From: Actinomycetes bacterium
GTDB taxonomy: Bacteria > Actinomycetota > Thermoleophilia > RBG-16-64-13
Assembly (NCBI GenBank): GCA_024637035.1
Contig: JAGXFW010000001.1
Coordinates: 1 to 39,379 of the forward strand
DNA length: 39,379 nucleotides
Reading direction: 5' to 3'
Program-made: the position numbers and the translations under genes
Notes under the pieces: model-generated
Database searches by the model: none
Seen by the model: only the letters and a program-made list of their open reading frames with translations
Told to the model about the DNA's origin: nothing
Shown here: positions 7,977 through 14,649 of the stretch, in pieces
How positions within the stretch are numbered: the stretch's first letter is position 1
Layout of the letters: each line of letters starts with the position of its first letter

Positions 7977-9007
7977 GAGTGCCCCAGATACCACCGATAC
8001 GCCATCCCGATGCCCTCCTCCAGCCCGATGCGCGGCTGCCACCCCAGCTCTCGCAGACGCGAGATGTCGAGGAGCTTCTGCGGGGTGCCGTCGGGCTTCT
8101 GGTCGTCCCAGACGATCTCGCCCTCGTGGCCCACCACGCGTTGCACGAGTTCGGCGAGTTCGCGGATGGTCTGGTCGACCCCGGTGCCGATGTTGACCAA
8201 GCCGTCGGGGATGTCGGCGGCCCGGCCGTGTTCGAGGAGGAAGCAGACCGCGTCGGCGAGGTCGTCTGCGTAGAGGAACTCGCGTCGCGGGGTGCCCGTG
8301 CCCCAGAGTGTGACCGGGCTGTGCGGGGCGCGGGGCGTCCCGTCTTCGGCGGGCAACCCCACCTTGGCCTCGTGGAACCGGCGGATCATGGCGGGCAGCA
8401 CGTGGCTGGTGCGCAGGTCGAAGTTGTCCCCGGGCCCGTAGAGGTTGGTGGGCATCACCGAGAGGTAGTCCGTGCCGTACTCGCGGTTCAGGGAACGGCA
8501 GAGTTCGATGCCGGCGATCTTGGCCAGGGCGTAGGGGCGGTTGGTCTCTTCCAGCGGCCCGGTGAGTAGGTACTCCTCGCGCAAGGGCTGCGGCGCGAGC
8601 TTCGGGTAGATGCAGGAGCTGCCCAGGAAGAGGAAGCGCGTGACACCCGTGCGGAACGCCGCCTCGATCACCGAGAGCTCAATGGCCAGGTTCTGCTGGA
8701 TGAACTCGTAGGGCTGCTCCCAGTTGGCCAGGATGCCCCCCACCTTTGCGGCGGCCATGACCACCACCTCGGGACGCTCCCGCTGGAAGAAGGCGAGGGT
8801 GGCGGCCGGGTCGGTGAGATCGAGCTCCTCCAGGGCGCGCATGATGAGGTTCTCGTGGCCCCGGGCCGTGAGGGCCCGCGTGATGGCGGAACCCACCATG
8901 CCGAGGTGACCGGCGACGTAGATGCGGGTGGAGGGGTGCAATAGGAGACCGCGCTTGGGGCTGGTCGCGGGAGCGATGTGTTCGTGTTCTGTCATGGCCG
9001 ACATCAT
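7973..9007 (-). CDS. fcl: GDP-L-fucose synthase
   Basis: The 344-residue product is the bifunctional 3,5-epimerase/4-reductase that turns GDP-4-keto-6-deoxymannose into GDP-L-fucose with NADPH. It shows the GxxGxxG nucleotide site 'YVAGHLGMVGSAITRAL' near residue 30, 'AAKVGGILANWEQPYEFIQQ', the active-site 'FLGSSCIYPKLAPQPLREEY', the YxxxK motif 'RPYALAKIAGIELC' and 'PTNLYGPGDNFD'. It is first in the operon with the RHH protein and two dehydratases, which supply its substrate. The N-terminus has three possible Met starts at 9007, 9004 and 8995; none has a strong ribosome binding site. The N-terminal 30 residues before the Rossmann motif are longer than in E. coli WcaG. Confidence 0.93.
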   Translation of the reverse strand: MMSAMTEHEHIAPATSPKRGLLLHPSTRIYVAGHLGMVGSAITRALTARGHENLIMRALEELDLTDPAATLAFFQRERPEVVVMAAAKVGGILANWEQPYEFIQQNLAIELSVIEAAFRTGVTRFLFLGSSCIYPKLAPQPLREEYLLTGPLEETNRPYALAKIAGIELCRSLNREYGTDYLSVMPTNLYGPGDNFDLRTSHVLPAMIRRFHEAKVGLPAEDGTPRAPHSPVTLWGTGTPRREFLYADDLADAVCFLLEHGRAADIPDGLVNIGTGVDQTIRELAELVQRVVGHEGEIVWDDQKPDGTPQKLLDISRLRELGWQPRIGLEEGIGMAYRWYLGHS

Positions 9008-9069
9008 AGCAAGGCGAAGGGTCGAGGCGTGAGGCGGTCGGCGGTGATGCGGCTGGGCCTTCCGTTCCG

Positions 9070-9150
9070 CTACGGCCCGGCCACGATAGCGAATGACCTA
9101 TCCGAGAGATCGTAGTAGAGCCAAGTGCCGGAGGCGTTCACGTACCACAG
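9070..9150 (-). pseudogene. Remnant of the metalloprotease-type C-terminal repeat
   Basis: Twenty-six codons plus a stop encode 'LWYVNASGTWLYYDLSDRSF' and a short tail. This parallels the end of the repeats at 2263-2856 ('LVWYRNAAGSYLYYDFSDV'). The homology begins abruptly at 9150, where the opposite strand carries the start of a mazF tail. The rest of the parent gene is absent. It is a scrap of a second secreted protein with the same C-terminal module, or a diverged piece of the one at 2.3 kb. Confidence 0.65.
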
Positions 9151-9360
9151 GTGGTGCCGCTCACGAGCAACGTGGAGCGCGTCTATCCGAGCGAAGCCCC
9201 GGTCACGTCGAAGGGGAAGCCTGCCAAGGCCATGGCCGATCGACTGACCACGGTCGCCAAGACTCGGCTCGTCGGCTTGGCCGGCCGCCTGCCACCTTCC
9301 GAGCTCCAGCGTGTGGAACATGCGGTGATGGTGCAGCTTGGGCTGAGGAATCGCGCATAG
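9151..9360 (+). pseudogene. MazF/PemK toxin, C-terminal fragment
   Basis: The 69 residues start 'VVPLTSNVERVYPSEAPV' and end 'LQRVEHAVMVQLGLRNRA'. This corresponds to the second half of MazF/PemK endoribonucleases, where 'vvPLTSNvervyPfE' follows the catalytic core and a helix ends the protein. The N-terminal half is missing: left of 9151 the DNA belongs to a repeat-domain remnant on the other strand. No ribosome binding site precedes it and the fold would be incomplete, so it is almost certainly inactive. No MazE partner is seen. Confidence 0.7.
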
Positions 9361-9381
9361 CCGGGGCCCGGTAGGTGCGGG

Positions 9382-9555
9382 ATGCCGCGGTCACTCTCGG
9401 GCTGCCTCATTGCATGCGCATTTGGCTGTCGGGCCACGCGCCTCCTCACCGGCGACGTGACACGTTTCGGCCCGTACATGAACCGGCCGCAGTCGGTCGA
9501 CGGCCTGGTTGTTCAGATGGTGGGCGACTTCTTGAGGTCGCAGGGCCTTCCGTGA
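9382..9555 (+). pseudogene. Possible UbiX-like flavoprotein C-terminal fragment
   Basis: A 57-codon open frame ends 'RPQSVDGLVVQMVGDFLRSQ' plus 'GLP'. This resembles the C-terminus of flavin prenyltransferase UbiX and related decarboxylase flavoproteins, which have RPQ(S/T)(V/I)xD(I/L)V followed by VGRxLD. The upstream part ('CLIACAFGCRATRLLTGDV') is not recognisable as UbiX. No ribosome binding site is seen. It lies among several other gene fragments. The assignment rests on about 15 residues and could be coincidental. Confidence 0.25.
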
Positions 9556-9735
9556 GGGGCGCGGGAAGGTCGAGCGGTAGCCACGCGTGCGGCGTCGTTG
9601 CTCGAAGGGATGCATGGGTCTTGCCGACGCGCTGCACGTGACCTCCAGCAGAGGGGCGGCGCAGTTCTTCGGGAGTACTGGGAGCGTCTTCTGGTCACAC
9701 ATTGGTGTGTGTTACGCTCTGTGTGGAGGTGGACT

Positions 9736-9935
9736 ATGGCGACGAATCTTGCGATTGACGATCAACTCATCATCGAGGCCCAGGCCATCGGGGGGGCCCG
9801 ACGAAGAAGGCCGCGGTCACCGAGGCGCTCAAGGAATACATCCAGAGAAGAAAACAGATCGAGATCACCTCTCTCTTCGGCAAAGTGGATTACGATCGAG
9901 ACTACGACTATAAGAAGACCAGATCGCGCGGGTGA
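9736..9935 (+). pseudogene. VapB-type antitoxin, frameshifted
   Basis: The ATG follows a strong GGAGGTGG site and opens 'MATNLAIDDQLIIEAQAIGG', the N-terminus of a VapB antitoxin. At a run of seven G (9790-9796) the frame is lost. The expected continuation 'TKKAAVTEALKEYIQRRKQI' followed by 'EITSLFGKVDYDRDYDYKK' is intact in another frame, up to a TGA that overlaps the vapC GTG by 4 bases. Loss of one base in or just after the G run explains it. The inverted arms CACAC/GTGTG at 9696-9709 could be a former operator. It is probably inactive; slippage rescue or a sequencing error in the homopolymer is possible. Confidence 0.75.
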
Positions 9936-10313
9936 AAGTCCTCGTCGATACGTCGATCTGGTCGCTGGCCCTGCGGAGATCCGGCGATGTGTCCCCGGAG
10001 AACGAAGCCCTGGTGCCGGCAAGAACTGCTGTCCGGGATCTCCAGTACTAAGCAGTTCGATACACTACGGGAGAAGCTTCGCGCGTTCGACGATCTACCG
10101 CTGACTCAGGGCGATCATGAAACGGCCGCCGAGTTCCACAACACATGTCGGAGAGCCGGGATCCAGGGCTCGCATACCGACTTCCTGATCTGCGCGGCTG
10201 CTGCGTCCAGGGGGATGGCGATCTTCACGTCCGATAACGACTTCGTCCGGTATGCGAAGCATGTGGGCATCTCCCTACATCATCTGGGTGAGTCCACCCG
10301 GGCTGGGTCGTGA
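9932..10313 (+). pseudogene. VapC PIN-domain toxin with internal deletion
   Basis: A GTG in a GTGA overlap with vapB opens 'VKVLVDTSIWSLALRRSGDV', with the first PIN aspartate. Near 10015 the frame breaks. The downstream part resumes at 'RQELLSGISSTKQFDTLREK' in another frame and runs through 'GSHTDFLICAAAASRG' and 'IFTSDNDFVRYAKHVGI', which carry the later PIN acidic residues. Compared with intact VapC proteins, roughly 15-20 residues between the 'ENEALV' and 'RQELLSGI' segments are missing. The deletion also shifts the frame, so no full-length toxin can be made. Together with the broken vapB this is a dead toxin-antitoxin pair. Confidence 0.75.
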
Positions 10314-10432
10314 CTGTGATCTCTCTGTCCGCTGCACCGGCGATGTCCTCGATGGGGTCCTATCTCGGCCCAAAGACCGATAGACGCACGGACTGAACTC
10401 GGCGCGAAGTTATGCCGCTTGAATCGAGGTGG

Positions 10433-10504
10433 CATTCGCTCCAGCCCGGCGTAGAAGCCGTGGACGTTCAGCGCCGCTGCGTCGACGTACAGGTTTTCGG
10501 GGTC
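10433..10504 (-). pseudogene. HepT-like toxin fragment
   Basis: Twenty-four codons read 'DPENLYVDAAALNVHGFYAG' followed by 'LERM'. This closely resembles the helix of HepT-like (HEPN-type) ribonuclease toxins in which 'LxxDSVALNLHxFYxGLERlFE' is conserved. The reading frame stays open on both sides, but the flanking residues do not match the family. No start, ribosome binding site or partner nucleotidyltransferase antitoxin is present. It is a small relic among other toxin-antitoxin relics. Confidence 0.45.
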
Positions 10505-10528
10505 GCGTGATGCGGAGGCCGGCGCGCG

Positions 10529-10680
10529 GTGCTACGCACGAAGCCGCGTTCGGCACTTGATTGGGTGGCGGTGATCCGACGCGGCCTGCCAGCCGCGGCC
10601 GTGGATGCCCTCACCGGCGCGTTGCGCGTCACCCAGACCGGGTTGGCCGCTGCGGTGGGCGTCTCCGAGTGCCACCCTCT
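10529..10680 (+). pseudogene. Partial copy of the Xre/MbcA-type antitoxin
   Basis: The first ~50 codons match the intact antitoxin at 11793: 'LDWVAVIRRGLPAAAVDAL' is identical in both, and DNA identity is high from 'gcgcggtgctacgcacgaag' onward. The similarity ends after 'AAAVGVSE', in the helix-turn-helix region, and the frame then runs into unrelated sequence. The DUF2384-type toxin-binding half and any RES toxin are missing. This is a truncated duplicate, left by recombination or by loss of a second Xre-RES module. Confidence 0.7.
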
Positions 10681-10898
10681 CGCGATCGAAGGGCCGAGGG
10701 GACGCAGGACTATCTCATCCTCCCCGACCGTGAGGAGCAGGCGGTCGCCGGTTGCGCTTGGCTACAGAAAGACATAGTATTGGATCTACCGTTAGTGCGA
10801 ACGGGTCGCCGCACCCGGGTGGCAACGCCCGGACCCTCGGTGACCCGACGCCTTGTGGTGCTGCGGGCGGAAGAATGCACGGGAGGAAAGGGGAGATC

Positions 10899-11558
10899 AT
10901 GAGACGAACAGCTCTTGTCGCCTTGGTGACGATCGTCCTGGTGGGCGCCCTCGTGGCGCCGGCACTGGGCGCAACCGGGGGCACTGCCATCAAGGACGGC
11001 GTGCTCATGTACTCGACCGGTCACTACCTCGACGGCACGCCGTTGATGTTGGGGTTCGACCCGTACGGCTACAACTACCAGGCGCGTATGTTCAGCGGGT
11101 CGTACGCGAACGTATATCTGGGAAGAGACGGGTTCCCGCCCTATATGGGTGACGACGCCGCGTACCTCGCGGCGAACCCCACGGTCGAGACCCATTGGGC
11201 GTGGCAGTATCGGTCGATCGACCTGGTAATGAAGTGGAACGACGCCTGGCTCTCGAACAAGGACCGTGACGATGACGGCTTGCTCGACCGCCACTACGGC
11301 TTCCCGAGTTACATCGGGTCGGGCGCGTGGGAGACCAACCACATGCGCGGCGTCGATGACGGGAAGCGCTGGACGTACTTCGTCAAGATCGTCGCCGCCC
11401 CGGCTGACGCCGTCAGTTCGGCGGGCATGTGGTACTCGGCGGACGGCACCGAGATCGGCCCGGTCATCTGGGGATCGTTCGCGACCATCATGGAGGTGGA
11501 GAGCGGGATGGGCGCCACGTACGTGAGCCCGTTCGGCCCCGGCTTCGGCAAGTTCTAG
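10899..11558 (+). CDS. Small secreted protein with a DxDxDG-type loop
   Basis: The 219-residue product has a clear signal peptide ('MRRTALVALVTIVLVGALVA' with an Ala-rich cleavage region). The mature part is rich in aromatic residues and Gly. It contains 'KDRDDDGLLDRHYGFPSYIG', whose DRDDDGLLD resembles a calcium-binding EF-hand or dockerin-like loop. I chose the ATG at 10899, after AAAGGGGAG; the frame is open further upstream but lacks a signal start there. A strong terminator follows about 60 bases after the stop, so it is probably a single-gene transcript. I do not recognise the family. The loop suggests a secreted calcium-dependent protein; binding is not shown. Confidence 0.75.
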   Translation: MRRTALVALVTIVLVGALVAPALGATGGTAIKDGVLMYSTGHYLDGTPLMLGFDPYGYNYQARMFSGSYANVYLGRDGFPPYMGDDAAYLAANPTVETHWAWQYRSIDLVMKWNDAWLSNKDRDDDGLLDRHYGFPSYIGSGAWETNHMRGVDDGKRWTYFVKIVAAPADAVSSAGMWYSADGTEIGPVIWGSFATIMEVESGMGATYVSPFGPGFGKF

Positions 11559-11617
11559 CAGGGTAGTCGGAGAAGCGGCGCGGCTTCCCGCCCGCGGCGC
11601 GGCGCTTCTCGTTCCGA

Positions 11618-11650
11618 GGGCCCCGGGTGTACCCCGGGGCCCTTTTTCGT
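11618..11650 (+). terminator. Rho-independent terminator of the secreted-protein gene
   Basis: A GC stem GGGCCCCGGG (11618-11627) pairs with CCCCGGGGCCC (11632-11642) around a loop of about four bases and is followed directly by TTTTTCGTTTT. This is the best intrinsic terminator seen in the window. It separates the secreted-protein gene from the Xre-RES chain. Confidence 0.9.
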
Positions 11651-11792
11651 TTTCCACCGGCGCTCCAGCGGTGGTTGGGCGGTCTCGTGCGCCTCTTGGA
11701 ACCGCTGCCACTCCTGACTAGAATGTCTGCCAGATGGCGTCGGCGTCATTCGAAGCTGACGCCGGCCCGAGCCGAGTCGAAGGAGTGCAGCC

Positions 11793-12248
11793 ATGGGTAC
11801 CGCCGCAACCGCAGCGCGATCTCGTCCGTCGGTGGAGACCCTGCTCGGGGGTCGCGCGGTGCTACGCACGAAGCCCCGCACGCCACTCGACTGGGTGGCG
11901 GTGATCCGCCGTGGCCTGCCGGCGGCGGCGGTAGATGCGCTCACCGCCTCGCTGCGCCTCACCCAGCTCGAGCTGGCGGCGGCGGTGGGCATCTCGGAGC
12001 GCACGCTCTCGCGCAGGAAGAGCCAGGGCACACTGAACCCTGATGAGTCGGCCAAGTTGGTGCGGCTGGCGAGGGTCGCCGAGCGGTCGGCCGAGGTGTT
12101 CGAGGGTCTGGAGATCGCCCTCGACTGGCTGAAGACGCCGAATGCCTCGCTCGGCGCCGTGACCCCGCTCAGCCTCCTCGACACGGATATCGGCGCCGAC
12201 ACGGTGCTCGACACCTTGGGCCGCATCGAGCACGGCGTGTTCGCGTGA
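11793..12248 (+). CDS. Xre/MbcA/ParS-type antitoxin (DUF2384)
   Basis: The 151-residue protein has an N-terminal helix-turn-helix ('LRLTQLELAAAVGISERTLS', about residues 52-71). The C-terminal DUF2384/MbcA toxin-binding domain runs from 'LNPDESAKLVRLARVAERSA' through 'ALDWLKTPNASLGAVTPLSL' to 'ADTVLDTLGRIEHGVF'. In this family the antitoxin neutralises a RES-domain NAD+-degrading toxin by blocking its active site. The RES gene is present downstream, but separated by a 61-codon ORF rather than directly overlapping. A truncated copy of the same gene lies 1.2 kb upstream. Autorepression is expected from the family; no operator was identified. Confidence 0.9.
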   Translation: MGTAATAARSRPSVETLLGGRAVLRTKPRTPLDWVAVIRRGLPAAAVDALTASLRLTQLELAAAVGISERTLSRRKSQGTLNPDESAKLVRLARVAERSAEVFEGLEIALDWLKTPNASLGAVTPLSLLDTDIGADTVLDTLGRIEHGVFA

Positions 12249-12430
12249 GCTGCTGTGAGGCCGGCGGCGGCTCGGCGCCGGACGCCGGCGGAGCGGCCAC
12301 ACCGGAAGCCGGCGGATCAGCCACGCCTCTTGCGTCGCCCAGGGCCGCCCGTCGCCGGGCGGCCGCGCGTTCCGCGACGCAGCTTCCTGCCGCGCCCCGT
12401 GCCCGCCGCCGCCGAACGGCCCCGCGCTGA
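12245..12430 (+). CDS. 61-residue bridging ORF between Xre antitoxin and RES toxin
   Basis: A GTG overlapping the antitoxin TGA (GTGA) opens a 61-codon frame whose TGA overlaps the RES ATG (TGATG). It therefore fits exactly between the two genes. The product is Gly/Ala-rich with two direct repeats ('DAGGAATP' and 'EAGGSATP', from 24-base DNA repeats near 12282-12329), a CC pair at residues 3-4, and a strongly basic Arg-rich second half. No domain is recognised. It might be a coupling peptide, a third component, or GC-rich spacer sequence that merely lacks stops. The exact fit at both ends is the main reason to list it. Confidence 0.4.
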   Translation: MSCCEAGGGSAPDAGGAATPEAGGSATPLASPRAARRRAAARSATQLPAAPRARRRRTAPR

Positions 12431-12891
12431 TGCTCAAGGTCTGGCGGCTGGTGACGGCCCGCTACGCCGACTCCGCGTTCAGCGGCGAAGGCGCTCGCCT
12501 CTATGGTGGCCGCTGGAATCGCAAAGGCGTGCCCATGGTCTACACGGCGGGCAGTCAGTCGCTGGCCTTGCTCGAGATGCTCGTTCAGGACGACCCTCTG
12601 CGCGCCCGGTACGTGGCGATCGCGGCGGATATCCCCGACCAAGTGGCGATCGCTCGGCTGGCCGAGGATGAACTCCCCGCCGATTGGCGCGAGCTGGGAG
12701 CCCGCGAAGGCCTGCAAGAACTGGGGTCGGCCTGGGCGCGGGGCCTCTCGACCGCGGTGCTCGCGGTGCCGAGTGCGGTGTTGCCGGCTGAGGCGAACTA
12801 CCTGCTGAACCCGCTGCATCCGGCCTTCGGCCAGATCGAGATCGGCGACGCGCAGCCCTTCTTCACCGACCTGCGGCTGTTCCGCCGGTGA
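12430..12891 (+). CDS. RES-domain toxin
   Basis: The 153-residue product shows the RES fold: 'VWRLVTARYADSAFSGEGAR' at the N-terminus with the conserved Arg, 'LYGGRWNRKGVPMVYTAGSQ', the conserved Glu in 'SLALLEMLV', and the C-terminal 'LLNPLHPAFGQIEI' followed by the 'FFTDLRLF' strand. RES toxins such as MbcT and ParT degrade or transfer from NAD+. All these core motifs are visible, so it looks active. The cognate antitoxin gene is upstream. The stop overlaps the GTG of the next gene, so the operon continues beyond the toxin-antitoxin pair. Confidence 0.9.
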   Translation: MLKVWRLVTARYADSAFSGEGARLYGGRWNRKGVPMVYTAGSQSLALLEMLVQDDPLRARYVAIAADIPDQVAIARLAEDELPADWRELGAREGLQELGSAWARGLSTAVLAVPSAVLPAEANYLLNPLHPAFGQIEIGDAQPFFTDLRLFRR

Positions 12892-13712
12892 CCAAGCCGC
12901 CGCGGCCATGTCCAGATGCCGCCCCCGCTCCTGGGGCAGCCGACTCCCCTCTCGCCTACACGGTGCGCGAGAGCCCGCGTGCCCGCCGCGTGACCCTGCG
13001 CATGAGCGCGGAGCGGGGTCTCGAGGTGGTGGTGCCCCGCGGCTTCCGTCGAGCCCGCGTGCCCGCCATCGTGCGCGAGAAGGCGGCCTGGATCGCCCGC
13101 ATGGAGGCACGCATGGCTCCCGAGCGGGCCCGCCTGGCGGCCGAGCCGCCCCACAGCCTGCCCGAGCACGTCGATCTGCGCGCCGTGGGCGAGACCTGGC
13201 TCGTGGAGTACCGGGAGACGGCGTCTTCACGGGTGACGGTGCGCGAGCACGGGGGGCCGTCCCAGCTCGAGTGGGCGTGCGATGGTCTTGCGGCGGGCGG
13301 CCTGCTTCGCGTGTCGGGCGCGGTGGGCGACCCCGGGGCCTGCCGGGCGGCGCTGCGGCGGTGGCTGGCTCGGAGGGCGGTCGTGCTGCTTGTCCCCCTG
13401 CTGGAGAGCGTGGCGCGCGAAGAGGGGTTGCCCTTCTCGTCGGTCAGCGTGCGAGGGCAACGCACGCGCTGGGGGAGCTGCTCCCGCCGAGGGGCGATCA
13501 ATCTCAACCGGCACCTGCTCTTCCTGTCGCCCGAGGTGGCGCACTACGTGCTCCTGCACGAACTCTGCCACACGGTGAAGCTCGATCACTCGCGCCGATT
13601 CTGGGACGAGGTGCTGCGCCGCCAACCCGATGCGGCGCGTATCCGCCGGGAACTGCGGGCCGCGGGCGGTGAGGTGCCGGGCTGGGCCCGGGCGCCGAGG
13701 GGGACGGCATGA
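12888..13712 (+). CDS. YgjP-like zinc metallopeptidase (DUF45/M48-type)
   Basis: The 274-residue protein carries the YgjP core 'VRGQRTRWGSCSRRGAINLN' followed by the zinc motif 'LLHELCHTVKLDHSRRFW' (His224, Glu225, His228, probable third ligand His234). The N-terminal half is a diverged beta domain ('ARRVTLRMSAERGLEVVVPR' and 'IVREKAAWIARMEARM'), also typical of the family. The longer-than-usual middle (about residues 80-160) is Arg-rich. The start is a GTG in a GTGA overlap with the RES toxin. The physiological substrate is not known for this family. Its coupling to a toxin-antitoxin operon may be incidental. Confidence 0.85.
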   Translation: MTKPPRPCPDAAPAPGAADSPLAYTVRESPRARRVTLRMSAERGLEVVVPRGFRRARVPAIVREKAAWIARMEARMAPERARLAAEPPHSLPEHVDLRAVGETWLVEYRETASSRVTVREHGGPSQLEWACDGLAAGGLLRVSGAVGDPGACRAALRRWLARRAVVLLVPLLESVAREEGLPFSSVSVRGQRTRWGSCSRRGAINLNRHLLFLSPEVAHYVLLHELCHTVKLDHSRRFWDEVLRRQPDAARIRRELRAAGGEVPGWARAPRGTA

Positions 13713-14188
13713 CCGCGCCGAGCCCCTGGCGTCGCCGTGCCTCCCTATGGCTACCGGTGGCGCTCTGGCTCGGGGTGATCGTTCTCATGTCCACCGATCT
13801 CGCCTCGCAGACCGGCACGGAGACTTCGTTCCTCGACTTCCTTCGCCCGTGGTGGCCCGGCTTGGCGTCCGTTTTGGAGGGGGCACCCTGGCGGGAGGTC
13901 GCGGGCGTGGTTGTGCGGAAGGCCGGCCACACCTGCGAGTACGGGATCCTGGCCCTGCTCTCGCTGCGGGCGGTGCGGGGCGGCACCCGTCTGCGCGGCC
14001 GCGCCGCGTGGGTGGCGGTGCTCGTGTTCTGCGCCGTGGTGGCTTCAGGAGACGAACTCAACCAAGCCACGGTGGCCTCGCGAACTGGGTCGGCGGTGGA
14101 CGTGGGCATCGACGTGCTGGGGGCCGCCCTTGCGTTGGGGATCGCGTATTCGGTGCGCCGGCGCCGGGCGAAGCGTAGCGTGGCATGA
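13709..14188 (+). CDS. VanZ-like membrane protein
   Basis: The 159-residue product has about four hydrophobic segments and the VanZ pattern: 'RKAGHTCEYGILALLSLRA' near residue 70, then 'SGDELNQATVASRTGSAVDV' and 'DVLGAALALGIAYSV' near the C-terminus. VanZ-like proteins are integral membrane proteins of uncertain function, named after a teicoplanin-resistance accessory protein. The ATG overlaps the peptidase TGA. It is the last gene of the overlapping chain that begins with the Xre antitoxin. Resistance should not be inferred from the name. Confidence 0.85.
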   Translation: MTAPSPWRRRASLWLPVALWLGVIVLMSTDLASQTGTETSFLDFLRPWWPGLASVLEGAPWREVAGVVVRKAGHTCEYGILALLSLRAVRGGTRLRGRAAWVAVLVFCAVVASGDELNQATVASRTGSAVDVGIDVLGAALALGIAYSVRRRRAKRSVA

Positions 14189-14206
14189 CTTCCGCGCCGC
14201 CCCGGG

Positions 14207-14638
14207 GACGTCGCTCGAGGCGCGCAGAGCCGTGTCTCCGTAGAGTGAGGCGGCCAGTGGTATGCCCTTCAGTACGCGAGCGTGCACTCCGGCTGTATCG
14301 AGGTCGTCGAGCACGCCGAAGAGGATCGCCGTCTGGTAGAGACTGCCGCGAACCGCGCCCCGCGCTTCCAGCGCGAGACGGTCTCGCGTGTCCTGCGGGA
14401 TATCGTCTCGATGAGCTAGGTGCGCGTGGGTGAGAGATTGTAGCCCGTGCCGCCGGGACAGGGTCACGAACGCGTCCCAATCGACGTCGTTCCGCCGCAT
14501 GGCCCTGTCGATCAGGCCGGGTGCCTCGGGGGCTGCGGGCACGGGGGCGCAGGCCAGCAGGAGGCGCGCGTGAGGGAGCCCGGTCCGGCTCAGCCCCGGT
14601 GGACGCGCGCCCGATGAGCGCCCAGCGGCTCGGATCAC
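14207..14638 (-). pseudogene. NTP_transf_5-like nucleotidyltransferase, N-terminal fragment
   Basis: The reading contains 'DVDWDAFVTLSRRHGLQSLT' and then 'VLDDLDTAGVHARVLKGIPL' and 'SLYGDTALRASSDV'. This is the N-terminal helical part and the start of the nucleotidyltransferase core of the NTP_transf_5 family found in polysaccharide loci. The family continues after SSDVD with the catalytic Asp residues, but here the similarity stops at about 14207, next to the VanZ-like gene on the other strand. The start is uncertain; a GTG at 14638 in the same frame is one choice. Without the active site it should be inactive. Confidence 0.6.
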
Positions 14639-14649
14639 TTCGACGGAGC

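Noticed and set aside
10681-10898. Coding-like stretch reading 'DYLILPDREEQAVAGCAWLQ'
   Set aside because: It has no start, no recognisable family and lies in a decayed region. The evidence is too thin for a feature.
13709-14188. Glycopeptide-resistance role for the VanZ-like gene
   Set aside because: VanZ-like proteins are widespread and no other van gene is present, so the name alone does not support resistance.
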